This document shows, piece after piece, positions 35,383-43,432 of a stretch of 64,000 nucleotides of DNA (the stretch's first letter is position 1; every line of letters starts with the position of its first letter). The stretch is from NCBI RefSeq assembly GCF_000022525.1, contig NC_013009.1:806001-870000 (forward strand), in the 5' to 3' direction. This DNA comes from Neorickettsia risticii str. Illinois (lineage in GTDB: Bacteria > Pseudomonadota > Alphaproteobacteria > Rickettsiales > Anaplasmataceae). The notes beneath the pieces were generated by a model that saw only the letters and a program-made list of their open reading frames with translations, did not search any database and was not told where the DNA came from. A program made the position numbers and the translations under genes.

Positions 35383-36147
35383 TTAAGAGTGGAAAACTAC
35401 TTCGAATGCAAACATTGTAAGAAGCGTTACGAGCGTGAACATAGCTATCTGGATCACTCTTATTACGGTACCGTACAGAAGATATCTCGCGTCCTCCTCA
35501 CGAAGAAGCGCGGCCTTAGCGCAGGCTAAGATCCCATGCCTCACCCGAGCACCACAATTCCTAGTTGCCACTACGTCAAGAGGTATAGAAAATAATGCAG
35601 CAAATATCCCAAAAACAAGACCAATAGCTGTTCCGCTAAACAGGTTCATGTGGTACGCAATTGAAATTTCATACGAGGCCACAGAAGCAGACCAGAAAAT
35701 CATATTACGCAGGAGTATCGGTAACGCAACACCCCTGAAAGTTGCTCTATTTTCCATTAAGGCCCCCTTATTCCTACTGATCTCGCACATTTCCGCCCAC
35801 ACCGAAAACAGCGTTTCCAAAAGCCCTCCCATCATAGAACGAAAAAGCACAACGAAAAGTATGGCAGGATGAAAAAATGATTTTAGTACAATACCGGATA
35901 TGGCCTCCGAAATGCCAAAAGACATAGAACTTAGAAAATTCATCACTGCATATGGAAGCGCACCTCTAAAAAAAGGAGCCAAACCATCGTCAGACAAAGC
36001 ATCTAAAGCTATCTTGCGATACGAAGCTCGTGTCTGTTGCCTCATTATCTTTAGGAACTGCAACGGAGACATCAGCACAGCTGCAACTGCAGCGAACGAA
36101 CCGAAAAACACTCCTCCTAAAATGACATCATAAAGTTGCAGGAACAT
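35383..36147 (-). CDS. Mitochondrial-carrier-like membrane protein, copy 2 of tandem pair
   Basis: This 254-residue protein has about six hydrophobic helices and a threefold internal pattern like SLC25 mitochondrial carriers. Repeat 1 has SPLQFLKIMRQQ (Pro28, Lys33), then an amphipathic stretch and DDGLAPFFRGALPY, the carrier EGxxxLYRGxxP-type motif. Repeat 2 is degenerate (VWAEMCEISRNKG, then FRGVALPILLRN). Repeat 3 has SIPLDVVATRN (Pro189, Asp191, Arg196), then EDARYLLYGTVIRVIQ. Family motif is PxDxxKxRxQ; charged positions are only partly kept. It is shorter than typical carriers (~300 residues). The gene lies 23 nt downstream of its paralogue. Carrier fold is inferred by eye; substrate and location unknown. 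Confidence 0.65.
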   Translation of the reverse strand: MFLQLYDVILGGVFFGSFAAVAAVLMSPLQFLKIMRQQTRASYRKIALDALSDDGLAPFFRGALPYAVMNFLSSMSFGISEAISGIVLKSFFHPAILFVVLFRSMMGGLLETLFSVWAEMCEISRNKGALMENRATFRGVALPILLRNMIFWSASVASYEISIAYHMNLFSGTAIGLVFGIFAALFSIPLDVVATRNCGARVRHGILACAKAALLREEDARYLLYGTVIRVIQIAMFTLVTLLTMFAFEVVFHS

Positions 36148-36170
36148 ATACTCTTCCGAATGTGTCTAAG

Positions 36171-36914
36171 TTAAATACCGAAATATCTCAGAATAAACGT
36201 CGTCAAAACGGTCACAGTAGTATAGATGCTGATTTGTAATATCCTGATTGTACTGCCCAAAAGAAATTTACTACTAGAATCAGTCGCCACCAGAAGCATG
36301 CGTCTTATCAAAGTCAATTCTTCTTTAGCAGCGCAACTCTGTGTTACCATCACATCTAACGGAATAGAGATAATGCCAAAAACAAGCCCTAGAATAACTG
36401 ATAAAATGAGTGAGGTGTCCATGCTAAGACAAAGCTTAGTCGAAATCTCATAGGATGAAGTCGCACCTAACCACGCAACTGAATTTCTCAAGAAAGCTGG
36501 GAAAAGTATACTCAAGGCTCGACCTTTACCAAAGGCAAGATCCCCCTTGTTCCTAACAATCTCACGTACCTCAGGATATATAGTCAACACAGTCTCTATT
36601 GCTCCTCCTAGGAACGCTCTAACGAAGATGCCAATCAAAATACCGTATTGAACTGGAAGCACAATCTCCGAAATTCTGTCACTCAAACCGAATGAAAGAT
36701 TAGCAAGAAAGTTCATCGTAACGTAGGGAAGCGCACCACCGAAAAAAATCCCTATCGCTCCGCTCTTCCCAAATGCACGAAAAAAAATAGAAGAGTAAGA
36801 AGCCGCCGTCTCCTGCCGAATAATCTTCAGGTACTGCAACGGCGCAATAGCAAACGCAACAACACCCGCGAAAGATGCATACACAAGAGGGACCAAAAAG
36901 AAAGAAAGCAACAT
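36171..36914 (-). CDS. Mitochondrial-carrier-like membrane protein, copy 1 of tandem pair
   Basis: This 247-residue paralogue of the next gene has six predicted membrane helices. Repeat 1 has IAPLQYLKIIRQE (Pro25, Lys30), then GAIGIFFGGALPYVTMNF. Repeat 2 has TIYPEVREIVRNKG (Pro114), then FPAFLRNSVAWLG. Repeat 3 has SIPLDVMVTQS (Pro185, Asp187), then SKFLLGSTIRILQIS. The three Pro motifs at 25, 114 and 185 begin repeats of roughly 70-90 residues, the hallmark of the mitochondrial carrier family. Blocks shared with copy 2 include NFLxxxSFG and YEIS. It could be an inner-membrane transporter or a secreted carrier; Legionella LncP is a known precedent for the latter. Confidence 0.65.
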   Translation of the reverse strand: MLLSFFLVPLVYASFAGVVAFAIAPLQYLKIIRQETAASYSSIFFRAFGKSGAIGIFFGGALPYVTMNFLANLSFGLSDRISEIVLPVQYGILIGIFVRAFLGGAIETVLTIYPEVREIVRNKGDLAFGKGRALSILFPAFLRNSVAWLGATSSYEISTKLCLSMDTSLILSVILGLVFGIISIPLDVMVTQSCAAKEELTLIRRMLLVATDSSSKFLLGSTIRILQISIYTTVTVLTTFILRYFGI

Positions 36915-36963
36915 AAGCCGACGCCAGAAACCTAATTAAGGGCTACAGGAAACCCAAACCAAG

Positions 36964-37098
36964 CTACTTAGAACCTTGCCTTACGTTACAACGCGGATTC
37001 TTCCTATTGTACACGTATATACGCTTACCCCTCTTAGCAACGTACGAATTGCGGGCATCACGTTTTTTCGCTGACTTCAAAGAACCTATTACTTTCAT
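36964..37098 (-). CDS. rpmJ: 50S ribosomal protein L36
   Basis: This 44-residue ORF reads MKVIGSLKSAKKRDARNS, then a KRGKRIYVYNRKNPRCNVRQG block, the alphaproteobacterial form of L36 with Cys and His zinc ligands largely lost. It starts at ATG 37098 and ends TAG at 36964. It stands alone, 49 nt upstream of the carrier-like gene pair on the same strand. Confidence 0.93.
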   Translation of the reverse strand: MKVIGSLKSAKKRDARNSYVAKRGKRIYVYNRKNPRCNVRQGSK

Positions 37099-37338
37099 AA
37101 AACACCTACTCAGCTCGCAAATGGCCCACTACCTACAGACGGAAACATTGTACATTAAAAAAAGTCCCCGAACAACCTCAACCAGTAAACAAGGATAAGT
37201 CTCACTAAAACCAGCATTAAACCTTAATTCAACGTCCTGGAACAGATAACTAAAGTCCTTTTCATCAGCGAAAGTTAAGAATTTTACTTCTTTTAAGTAA
37301 GGTGCTACTAATAATTTTAGACGCAAATTTTATCTGGA

Positions 37339-38265
37339 ATGCAGGGATTAAGATCAATCATTAAAGGGATTTTCACTGCAATAATCACACCTTTTAAACG
37401 CAACGCCATAGATGTAGAAAGCTTAGAACGATTAATTGAAATTCAAATAGCTAGTGCCGTAGATGGTATCGTAATAGCGGACTCGACTGGAGAAGGACAT
37501 TCATTATCTCAATCGGAATACTGTAGCCTGGTAAAGAACGTAGAAGCAGTGCTTAAAAATAGGGTACCTCTGATTGTAAGTGTGCCACATTGTTCTACGA
37601 AACAAGCTATCGACGTAATAACTCACCTAAAAAACAAAACAATTGAAGCATTCCTCGTTGCAGCACCGTATTACCTGCGCCCACAACAAGAAGGAATCTT
37701 TGAGCATTATAAACAGATTACAAACAAAACAAAGGCGAACATTGTCATGTGCAACATACCACATAGATGTGCTATCAATGTAGAAAATGCAACAACACTG
37801 AAAATCATGGATCTGCCCGGCATATCGGCAGTTGTTGATTTATCAGGAGATCTTGAATATCCAACAATACTGCGTAAAGACAATGACCACGTACCTATAC
37901 TTACAGGGAATGATACGACATATGCAGCCCACAGACTCAACGGAGGAGATGGAATAGTATCGACACTAAGCAACCTGATTCCTAAAGAAATGGTGGCGTT
38001 GGAGAGAGCAATATGTAAAGGTGACTATGAAAACATCAGAAAGTTACATAAATTTATTTTTCCACTTGCCAAATCTATGTCCTGCGAGACTAACCCAATA
38101 CCTTTAAAATATGCTGTCAGTTGCATCTACAAATACATCACACCAAATGTCAGGCTCCCACTGACCGATGCAACTACGCCAACTAAGCAGTTAATACATA
38201 CTCTTCTCAGTGACTTCGAAAGGGAGAAACAAGAACACGAGATTTTATCCCTGATACAAAGTTGA
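37339..38265 (+). CDS. DapA-family aldolase-like protein lacking catalytic Lys and Tyr
   Basis: This 308-residue protein has the DapA/NAL TIM-barrel layout: GIFTAIITPFK, DGIVIADSTGEGHSLS (family GTTGE), APYYLRPQQEGIFEHYK, CNIPHRCAINV, and ISAVVDLSGDLE. In working 4-hydroxy-tetrahydrodipicolinate synthases the last two blocks carry Tyr (YNVPxR) and the Schiff-base Lys (IKExSGD). Here they are Cys138 and Val166. Arg143 is kept. The reading frame is otherwise intact, so the protein probably no longer performs the dapA reaction. It is not a safe basis for assigning lysine or DAP synthesis. Confidence 0.85.
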   Translation: MQGLRSIIKGIFTAIITPFKRNAIDVESLERLIEIQIASAVDGIVIADSTGEGHSLSQSEYCSLVKNVEAVLKNRVPLIVSVPHCSTKQAIDVITHLKNKTIEAFLVAAPYYLRPQQEGIFEHYKQITNKTKANIVMCNIPHRCAINVENATTLKIMDLPGISAVVDLSGDLEYPTILRKDNDHVPILTGNDTTYAAHRLNGGDGIVSTLSNLIPKEMVALERAICKGDYENIRKLHKFIFPLAKSMSCETNPIPLKYAVSCIYKYITPNVRLPLTDATTPTKQLIHTLLSDFEREKQEHEILSLIQS

Positions 38266-39000
38266 TTAGACAACCGATTTAGTTCTGACAAACACCAAAA
38301 TATTATCCGGGTAAGATCTTCGTATCTATCCGGCTTTCCCAGCCAGATATCTTCCTCTACCTGCAACAGGAACAAGAATGCTCTCAGGAGAGTCAGTTTA
38401 TCTTGCACTTACTAGAACGAAGTCGTTTCAAGCAAAAATAAGCGTTCCAATTCGTCTTTTACCTTTCCAAATACATGAACAATTAACATGAGCACATACG
38501 CTATAAGCGGAATTGTCACATCATATTTGAGATCGCCAATCTGCTCAGGAAGAGAACACAAAGCCATAATGAATTAGACCTAATTGCAAAAGGTCCACCA
38601 CCTGCGACATAGTAACCCAACAAAGAGGCACTTCTTTAACAGAACTGAACACCATAAGTCGTATTTAAAGAAATCTTATAAGGAAGAATCAATTGCTGGA
38701 TTAGACTGTATGTATAACTTGGTGGATTCATCGGAATACAGCTCCCATAAAGCAAAATATAAATTAACGGTACTATGAAACACAACAAAACACTCCAAGC
38801 AGGTTGAAAACCCAGCTTATTTATCCTCGCGAGTTAAGTTATTTTGAATTGTGTAAGAAGGATCTGTGAGAACAGTGAAGTATCCCCAGCACAAGAATCC
38901 CAGGAACGAAAATGGAGGAAAGAAATACAATTCAATGCCCAGTGGACAATGACACAGGATTATTTTACCATAGCGTGGTTCGATTTCGAGTTTGCTGGAT
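38266..39000. other. Long spacer with no supported gene
   Basis: This spacer is about 730 nt. Small frames exist on both strands: a 51-codon minus-strand ORF at 38412-38567 with one hydrophobic stretch, and a plus-strand 64-codon ORF at 38584-38778. Neither has a ribosome binding site or recognisable similarity. No tRNA or structural RNA was recognised. It may hold the remains of a lost gene. Confidence 0.4.
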
Positions 39001-39522
39001 ATGCCCAGTCCTGAAAAGTATAATCTAGCTCTTAGGATCCTGCATTGGATCTTGGCATTTGCCGTAATCGCTATGCTTGCAAGCGGGTTCACTATGACCA
39101 GCTATCTGACTCCACCTTTGAAGTTCGTTGTTTACGGAAAGCACAAGGCGATTGGTATGACGGTCGGTATTTTGATGCTCGTAAGGCTAGCGATTCGTGT
39201 GTGTTTTGGCGTCCCAGAAGCGCAGTTTTCCAGGTTGGAAAATATCTTATTGCGTGTTGTGCATTCTTTACTTTATGTTCTGACAATTGGAGCTGTTTTC
39301 TCAGGATACCTAATGTCCTGTAGTGCTGGCAAAGCTGTTTCCTGGTTTGGAGTTTTCGAATTCCCATTGTTGTTTCCGCGAAACCCAGATATCGCAAAAG
39401 CAGCGCATGACGCGCATCAGGTCATCATATATTTGCTCGCTTGCCTGGTTGCGCTTCATATTTTGGCAACCCTAAAGCATCTGATTGTTGATAAGGAGAA
39501 CATTTTCAAACGAATGTTTTAG
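39001..39522 (+). CDS. Cytochrome b561-type di-haem membrane protein
   Basis: This protein of about 173 residues has four transmembrane helices of the bacterial cytochrome b561 family. Candidate haem-ligand histidines lie in RILHWILAF, YGKHKAIGM, RVVHSLLYV and the C-terminal HDAHQVIIYLL / ALHILATLKH regions. It probably transfers electrons from ubiquinol in the inner membrane. ATG at 39001 is preferred over a TTG three codons upstream. Confidence 0.88.
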   Translation: MPSPEKYNLALRILHWILAFAVIAMLASGFTMTSYLTPPLKFVVYGKHKAIGMTVGILMLVRLAIRVCFGVPEAQFSRLENILLRVVHSLLYVLTIGAVFSGYLMSCSAGKAVSWFGVFEFPLLFPRNPDIAKAAHDAHQVIIYLLACLVALHILATLKHLIVDKENIFKRMF

Positions 39523-39822
39523 TGTAGCTCCCGCGCCTTATGCATTTTGTGAGATTCTTCATGCGTTAGGCTTTTTGTCGGTTGGTTTGTTTTCACAGGA
39601 GACACAAAGGCAGAGATTTTTTCTCCGGATCGGGTTTCTTTTTTCGCGTCTCTATGCTCCGGAGCGTTGTTAGGCTAGCGCGTGGAACTAAATGAATAAC
39701 TACAAGCGCGAGTTTCTACATCGCTGTGACAAATAACATAGCTGAAACTTTAACAAGTTGTGATGGAATATTAGTAAAGAGTTGTATGAGAACACATAGT
39801 ATCGACAGTCGCACCCAATGTA
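39523..39822. other. Spacer between cytochrome b561 and HAD genes
   Basis: This 300-nt spacer has no supported gene. A CTCCGG/CCGGAG pair (near 39624 and 39658) could form a long-loop hairpin after the cytochrome gene. Nothing else was recognised. Confidence 0.4.
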
Positions 39823-40467
39823 ATGAATGAAAAATTGAACACCAAGACAAAAGTCACTCCTGAGGCAATATTATTTGATTGGGATGACACTATTGTTGAT
39901 ACACGGGTCATGATCCTAAATGCAGTTAATAAAACGCTGAGTCACTTTGGCAAACCAGTGCTTGATAGAGACATGAATGCACCCGAAAGAATGGATTTCT
40001 TCAAACAGACTTTTGGAGAGGAATGGATTTTCGCTTATTCGCTATTCACAGATCACCTTAGATCTGAGAACCCGGAACCGTTACGGATATTTCCAGGATT
40101 CACATCATTTTTGGATTTGATAACTGAAAAGCGCATATTTACGGGTATAGTCAGCAATAAATATAACGAATTACTCAAAAAAGAGGTCGATTCTCTCGGA
40201 CTAACAGATCGATTTGATGTCATAGTCGGCTCAGGTGATACGGACCAGGATAAACCTTCCGCAAAACCACTGCTGTACGCTCTATCGATAGGTAACATTA
40301 CCCCATCGAGAGAAACTGTTCTTTTTATTGGTAACAGCGCAACGGACATGGAATGTGCAAGGAATGCGACTGTACGTGGTATTGCATATCGAGCAACTCC
40401 AATAGAAGGATTTGAGAATATACCAATCATACGGCACTATAACCAGGCAAAGATGTTAATATTCTAA
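39823..40467 (+). CDS. HAD-superfamily hydrolase (phosphoglycolate phosphatase-like)
   Basis: This 214-residue HAD-IA phosphatase has motif I DWDDTIVDT, motif II Ser in TGIVSNKYN, the motif III Lys in DQDKPSAKP, and motif IV FIGNSATDMECARNA. A helical cap lies between motifs I and II. The closest groups are Gph and related phosphatases; the natural substrate cannot be told from sequence. Confidence 0.87.
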   Translation: MNEKLNTKTKVTPEAILFDWDDTIVDTRVMILNAVNKTLSHFGKPVLDRDMNAPERMDFFKQTFGEEWIFAYSLFTDHLRSENPEPLRIFPGFTSFLDLITEKRIFTGIVSNKYNELLKKEVDSLGLTDRFDVIVGSGDTDQDKPSAKPLLYALSIGNITPSRETVLFIGNSATDMECARNATVRGIAYRATPIEGFENIPIIRHYNQAKMLIF

Positions 40468-40537
40468 GGATAGACCACATCCTATTGACAAAGATCACCT
40501 CAATGTAATCAAATGGCATTAGCCTTACCTTACCTGC

Positions 40538-41305
40538 ATGTATATCAAATCGAGTCATCTCATGATTCTCAAATTCTATGATAGACTCGGCATAGGTGTT
40601 ACGACTGCTGATATTTCTTCGCCTAACCAAGCATCTATCACTCGAGTTACTGGAATGCCCATTGATATGAAAGAGTTCACTGAAAGTACAGCCTGTAAGT
40701 ACAAAACTCCGGAAAGAGACCTGACATGCGTGACAACTCTCGACGAACTCAAGACGCTCGTCTCCAATTTTGAAGGCTGTCAGCTTAAAAATAATGCAAA
40801 AAACACAGTTTTCTGTGATGGCAATCCGGATGCAAAAATTATGTTAATTGGCGAAGCACCTGGAGAACAAGAAGATAAGCTCGGGATTCCTTTTTGTGGC
40901 AGAAGCGGTAACTTGTTAGATAAAATGCTTCAAGCTATAGGATTGGATCGAACAAAGGTATACATAACAAATGCAGTTTTCTGGAGACCACCTGGAAATA
41001 GACGACCGACACCCGAAGAGATAGAGATTTGTAGGCCATTCTTAGAGCACCATATACGCCTTGTATTACCCAAGTTAATCGTGCTACTTGGTTCTACTGC
41101 TACTTCTTCGGTCTTAAAAAGCCAAGACAGAATTTCTATATTGAGAAATAAATTTTACGAATACAAAAATCCGTTCATTCGCGAGGGAATTACTACGACC
41201 GTAATGTTCCATCCATCGTATCTCTTAAGACAGCCTGCTCAGAAAAAATTAGCCTGGGAAGATTTAAAACTTATTCGTTCATATATCGATACTAATGGTC
41301 TTTAA
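40538..41305 (+). CDS. Family-4-like uracil-DNA glycosylase
   Basis: This 255-residue protein removes uracil from DNA if active. Family blocks include LIGEAPGEQEDKLGIPFCGRSGNLLDK, RPPGNRRPTPEEIEICRPFL and MFHPSYLLRQ. Only two of the four canonical Fe-S cysteines are visible: the first CxxC block is reduced to EGCQL, and the K-C-RPPGNR cysteine is Trp (FWRPPGNR). The alphaproteobacterial branch often shows this Trp form. The first ~45 residues have no family match, so the start is uncertain. It overlaps the mlaA-like gene by 11 nt. Confidence 0.85.
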   Translation: MYIKSSHLMILKFYDRLGIGVTTADISSPNQASITRVTGMPIDMKEFTESTACKYKTPERDLTCVTTLDELKTLVSNFEGCQLKNNAKNTVFCDGNPDAKIMLIGEAPGEQEDKLGIPFCGRSGNLLDKMLQAIGLDRTKVYITNAVFWRPPGNRRPTPEEIEICRPFLEHHIRLVLPKLIVLLGSTATSSVLKSQDRISILRNKFYEYKNPFIREGITTTVMFHPSYLLRQPAQKKLAWEDLKLIRSYIDTNGL

Positions 41306-42062
41306 ATTTAGCAGGATAAATAGGTTTTTTCCTATTCTTTTTGCACTTGCATTTCTGACTCTTGCCCCGAGCCTGGGCGAGACAACAGAAGAGCTGGACG
41401 CACTATTCTACTACCCTAAAACGACAAGTACTGCTATAACGAAAGTCTACGATCCCATGGAGAAACTTAATAGGAGGATATTCAAAATGAATAGCCTACT
41501 TTTCAAATACCTAAAATCTTCCGCTAATAAAAAACTTTTCCGAGGAACAAATCCTGGGAAATCTCGGGCAGGTCGGAAAAGTATGGACTCCGCAAAATAT
41601 TTACTTCTTAACATTGCAGATAATCTTTCCGAACCAAGCTATGTGATTAACCATTTTCTACAAGGTAACCCAAAAAATGCCGTAGTAGAATTCTGGCGGT
41701 TTTTTATCAATTCTACGCTCGGCATACTTGGAACCTTCGATGTAGCACAGACTCTGGGTCTAGAAAAAAAGGCAACTTCGTACAGAAAGACGCTTACCAT
41801 GTATGGAATGAAAAATGGACCATTCATAATGTTCCCGCTGTTCGGCGCAACATCACTAAGGAACAGTATTGCTGCTCTGCTTGAGATTCTTACGAATCCA
41901 TTGAATCTCGTGATACAACATAAATTTATACCATTTACGGTGTACAATTGCTCCCGAATTGCTAGAGAAATTGATTACTACAACATAGTTTTTGAAAACA
42001 GCATTGACCCATATATAAAATTACGCACCTTTTTGGTAAATTACGATGCAACATCCGAATAA
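41295..42062 (+). CDS. MlaA/VacJ-family outer-membrane lipid asymmetry protein
   Basis: MlaA removes phospholipids from the outer leaflet of the outer membrane. The 255-residue protein has a signal peptide (FFPILFALAFLTLAPSLG), then YDPMEKLNRRIFKMN, NHFLQGNPKNAVVEFWRFFINSTLGILGTFDVA and PLFGATSLRN. The signal sequence has no lipobox Cys, so unlike enterobacterial MlaA it is probably not lipidated. It overlaps the mlaC-like gene by 17 nt. Confidence 0.9.
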   Translation: MVFKFSRINRFFPILFALAFLTLAPSLGETTEELDALFYYPKTTSTAITKVYDPMEKLNRRIFKMNSLLFKYLKSSANKKLFRGTNPGKSRAGRKSMDSAKYLLLNIADNLSEPSYVINHFLQGNPKNAVVEFWRFFINSTLGILGTFDVAQTLGLEKKATSYRKTLTMYGMKNGPFIMFPLFGATSLRNSIAALLEILTNPLNLVIQHKFIPFTVYNCSRIAREIDYYNIVFENSIDPYIKLRTFLVNYDATSE

Positions 42063-42657
42063 AACAAAATGGCCAGTCTGGCTACTGTTTGTAACGCTTC
42101 TTTTTCCTGCAAAGGTCTTTGCACAAGACTCCACAGGTGAGTTTATCTCATCCCTATATACAGATGTAACAAACATTAACAGCTCAAACATCTCAGAGCT
42201 AGACAAACTACAGTGTATGATGAACCTAATTGAGGAAAACATTGACTTCCAAAAGGTTGTGCGCTTCGTGTTAGGAAGAAACATAAACAAGCTATCGCTC
42301 GAAGAGTTACAGGCATTTACGGAGGGCTATAAAAGGCTCACTTCCCTTAAATACGCAAAACTCATGACTAAGAAGCTCAGATACTATAAAATCCTACGTG
42401 AGGAAAACTTAGGCAATCAAAGACATCTGGTCCAGACGATCCTCCAGGAAAAGCTCGAGAGCAGCAGTGTACCACTAAGAATAGACTACCTCGTTACAGT
42501 GGAGGATAAAAAGTACAAAATTCTCGATATAATCGTTTCCGGAAGTATAAGCTTGGCAATGGCAGACCGAGAAGAAATAGAGACTTTTCTCCAGGACAAT
42601 ACATCAGAAGGACTTGTAGCAAAAATCGCAGGAACGCAACCAAGAAACAGAACGTAG
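42046..42657 (+). CDS. MlaC-like periplasmic phospholipid-binding protein
   Basis: This 203-residue exported protein (signal VWLLFVTLLFPAKVFA) has the MlaC/Ttg2D layout: an N-terminal helical region followed by VVRFVLGRNINKLSLEELQAF, and the strand pair IDYLVTVEDKKYKILDIIVSGSISLAM. It shuttles phospholipid between MlaA and the inner-membrane Mla ABC transporter. It is translationally linked to mlaA by overlap. Confidence 0.85.
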   Translation: MQHPNKTKWPVWLLFVTLLFPAKVFAQDSTGEFISSLYTDVTNINSSNISELDKLQCMMNLIEENIDFQKVVRFVLGRNINKLSLEELQAFTEGYKRLTSLKYAKLMTKKLRYYKILREENLGNQRHLVQTILQEKLESSSVPLRIDYLVTVEDKKYKILDIIVSGSISLAMADREEIETFLQDNTSEGLVAKIAGTQPRNRT

Positions 42658-42711
42658 GGGATCGCATACAACCTGCTGGCCTTGGCTCAGAAGTGATTGG
42701 GCTGTATGGAG

Positions 42712-43050
42712 TTACTCATTGGGCTGCTTATCGTCAAAAGGAAATTCTTCTTCCTTGTGCTGGGTTTCTTCTTGTTCAGCCACTTTGAGTGCATAAACGC
42801 ACAAATCTTCAAAGGAAACGTTGTTCTCCTCGGCAAGTTCTCTCAATTTTGAGAGACTATCCATGACTTTCTGTGGAACAATCCCACCACGTTCTTTGGA
42901 CAACCATGTAGCCTGATTGTAAATTGGGTGCGTATCACGCCTGGGAGAACCAATATATATGGTAAAAGGTGCAGTTTGGGAACCAAATTGGCAAGGTACT
43001 GTAAACTTCTTCACGTCTTGTAGAGATAATCTTGCGGAGTATACTACCAA
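42712..43050 (-). CDS. DUF2610-domain protein
   Basis: This 112-residue protein has the compact block VKKFTVPCQFGSQTAPFTIYIG, HPIYNQATWLSKERGG and ENNVSFEDLCVYAL, which I recognise as DUF2610, a domain of unknown function found in Anaplasma, Ehrlichia, Wolbachia and relatives. The C-terminus is acidic (KEEEFPFDDKQPNE). It is cytosolic by sequence and convergent with the mlaC-like gene. Function unknown. Confidence 0.8.
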   Translation of the reverse strand: MVVYSARLSLQDVKKFTVPCQFGSQTAPFTIYIGSPRRDTHPIYNQATWLSKERGGIVPQKVMDSLSKLRELAEENNVSFEDLCVYALKVAEQEETQHKEEEFPFDDKQPNE

Positions 43051-43187
43051 ATATTAAAAAAAGCCCTACAAAAACAACTAACAACTGCAAGTTAAACAAG
43101 GGTCGCCAGATATTCCAATACGGCCACTGACGGAAGTGTACCACTGAATATTTAAAAAAGCCCTACAAAAACAACTTACAAGCGGAA
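43051..43187. repeat. Direct repeat upstream of DUF2610 gene
   Basis: A ~38-nt block, ATATT(T)AAAAAAGCCC then TACAAAAACAACT, occurs at 43051 and again at 43148 (period 97). The preceding 10 nt also match weakly (ACTACCAA against TACCACTGA). The first copy abuts the start codon of the DUF2610 gene. No gene is visible between 43188 and 43432. Confidence 0.75.
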
Positions 43188-43432
43188 GATGGTCTGGGAT
43201 TGCTAAATTCCATAAAACTGGACACAAGCGTAAATATAAAGTGTATTTGCATGCTGTGTACGGTCAAAAGTGATTTTGGCAAATCACCTATTTCATGGCA
43301 ATTACCTAAAGAATAGATACCTTCTTGATGTAAAGAAAAAGAAATTAAAATAATTTAAGCTCACTGACCTACAAAGTAGAGTGATTGTGTAATAGGATTA
43401 GCCGACCAAGGCAGCATTTGTGTGTCAGAGAA

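Noticed and set aside
37129-37326. 65-codon minus-strand ORF between rpmJ and the DapA-like gene
   Set aside because: It starts with TTG, has no ribosome binding site, and no recognisable family. It is 12 nt from the divergent gene start; not enough support.
38412-38567. 51-codon minus-strand ORF with one hydrophobic segment
   Set aside because: No ribosome binding site or family similarity; it lies in a long spacer with other random frames.
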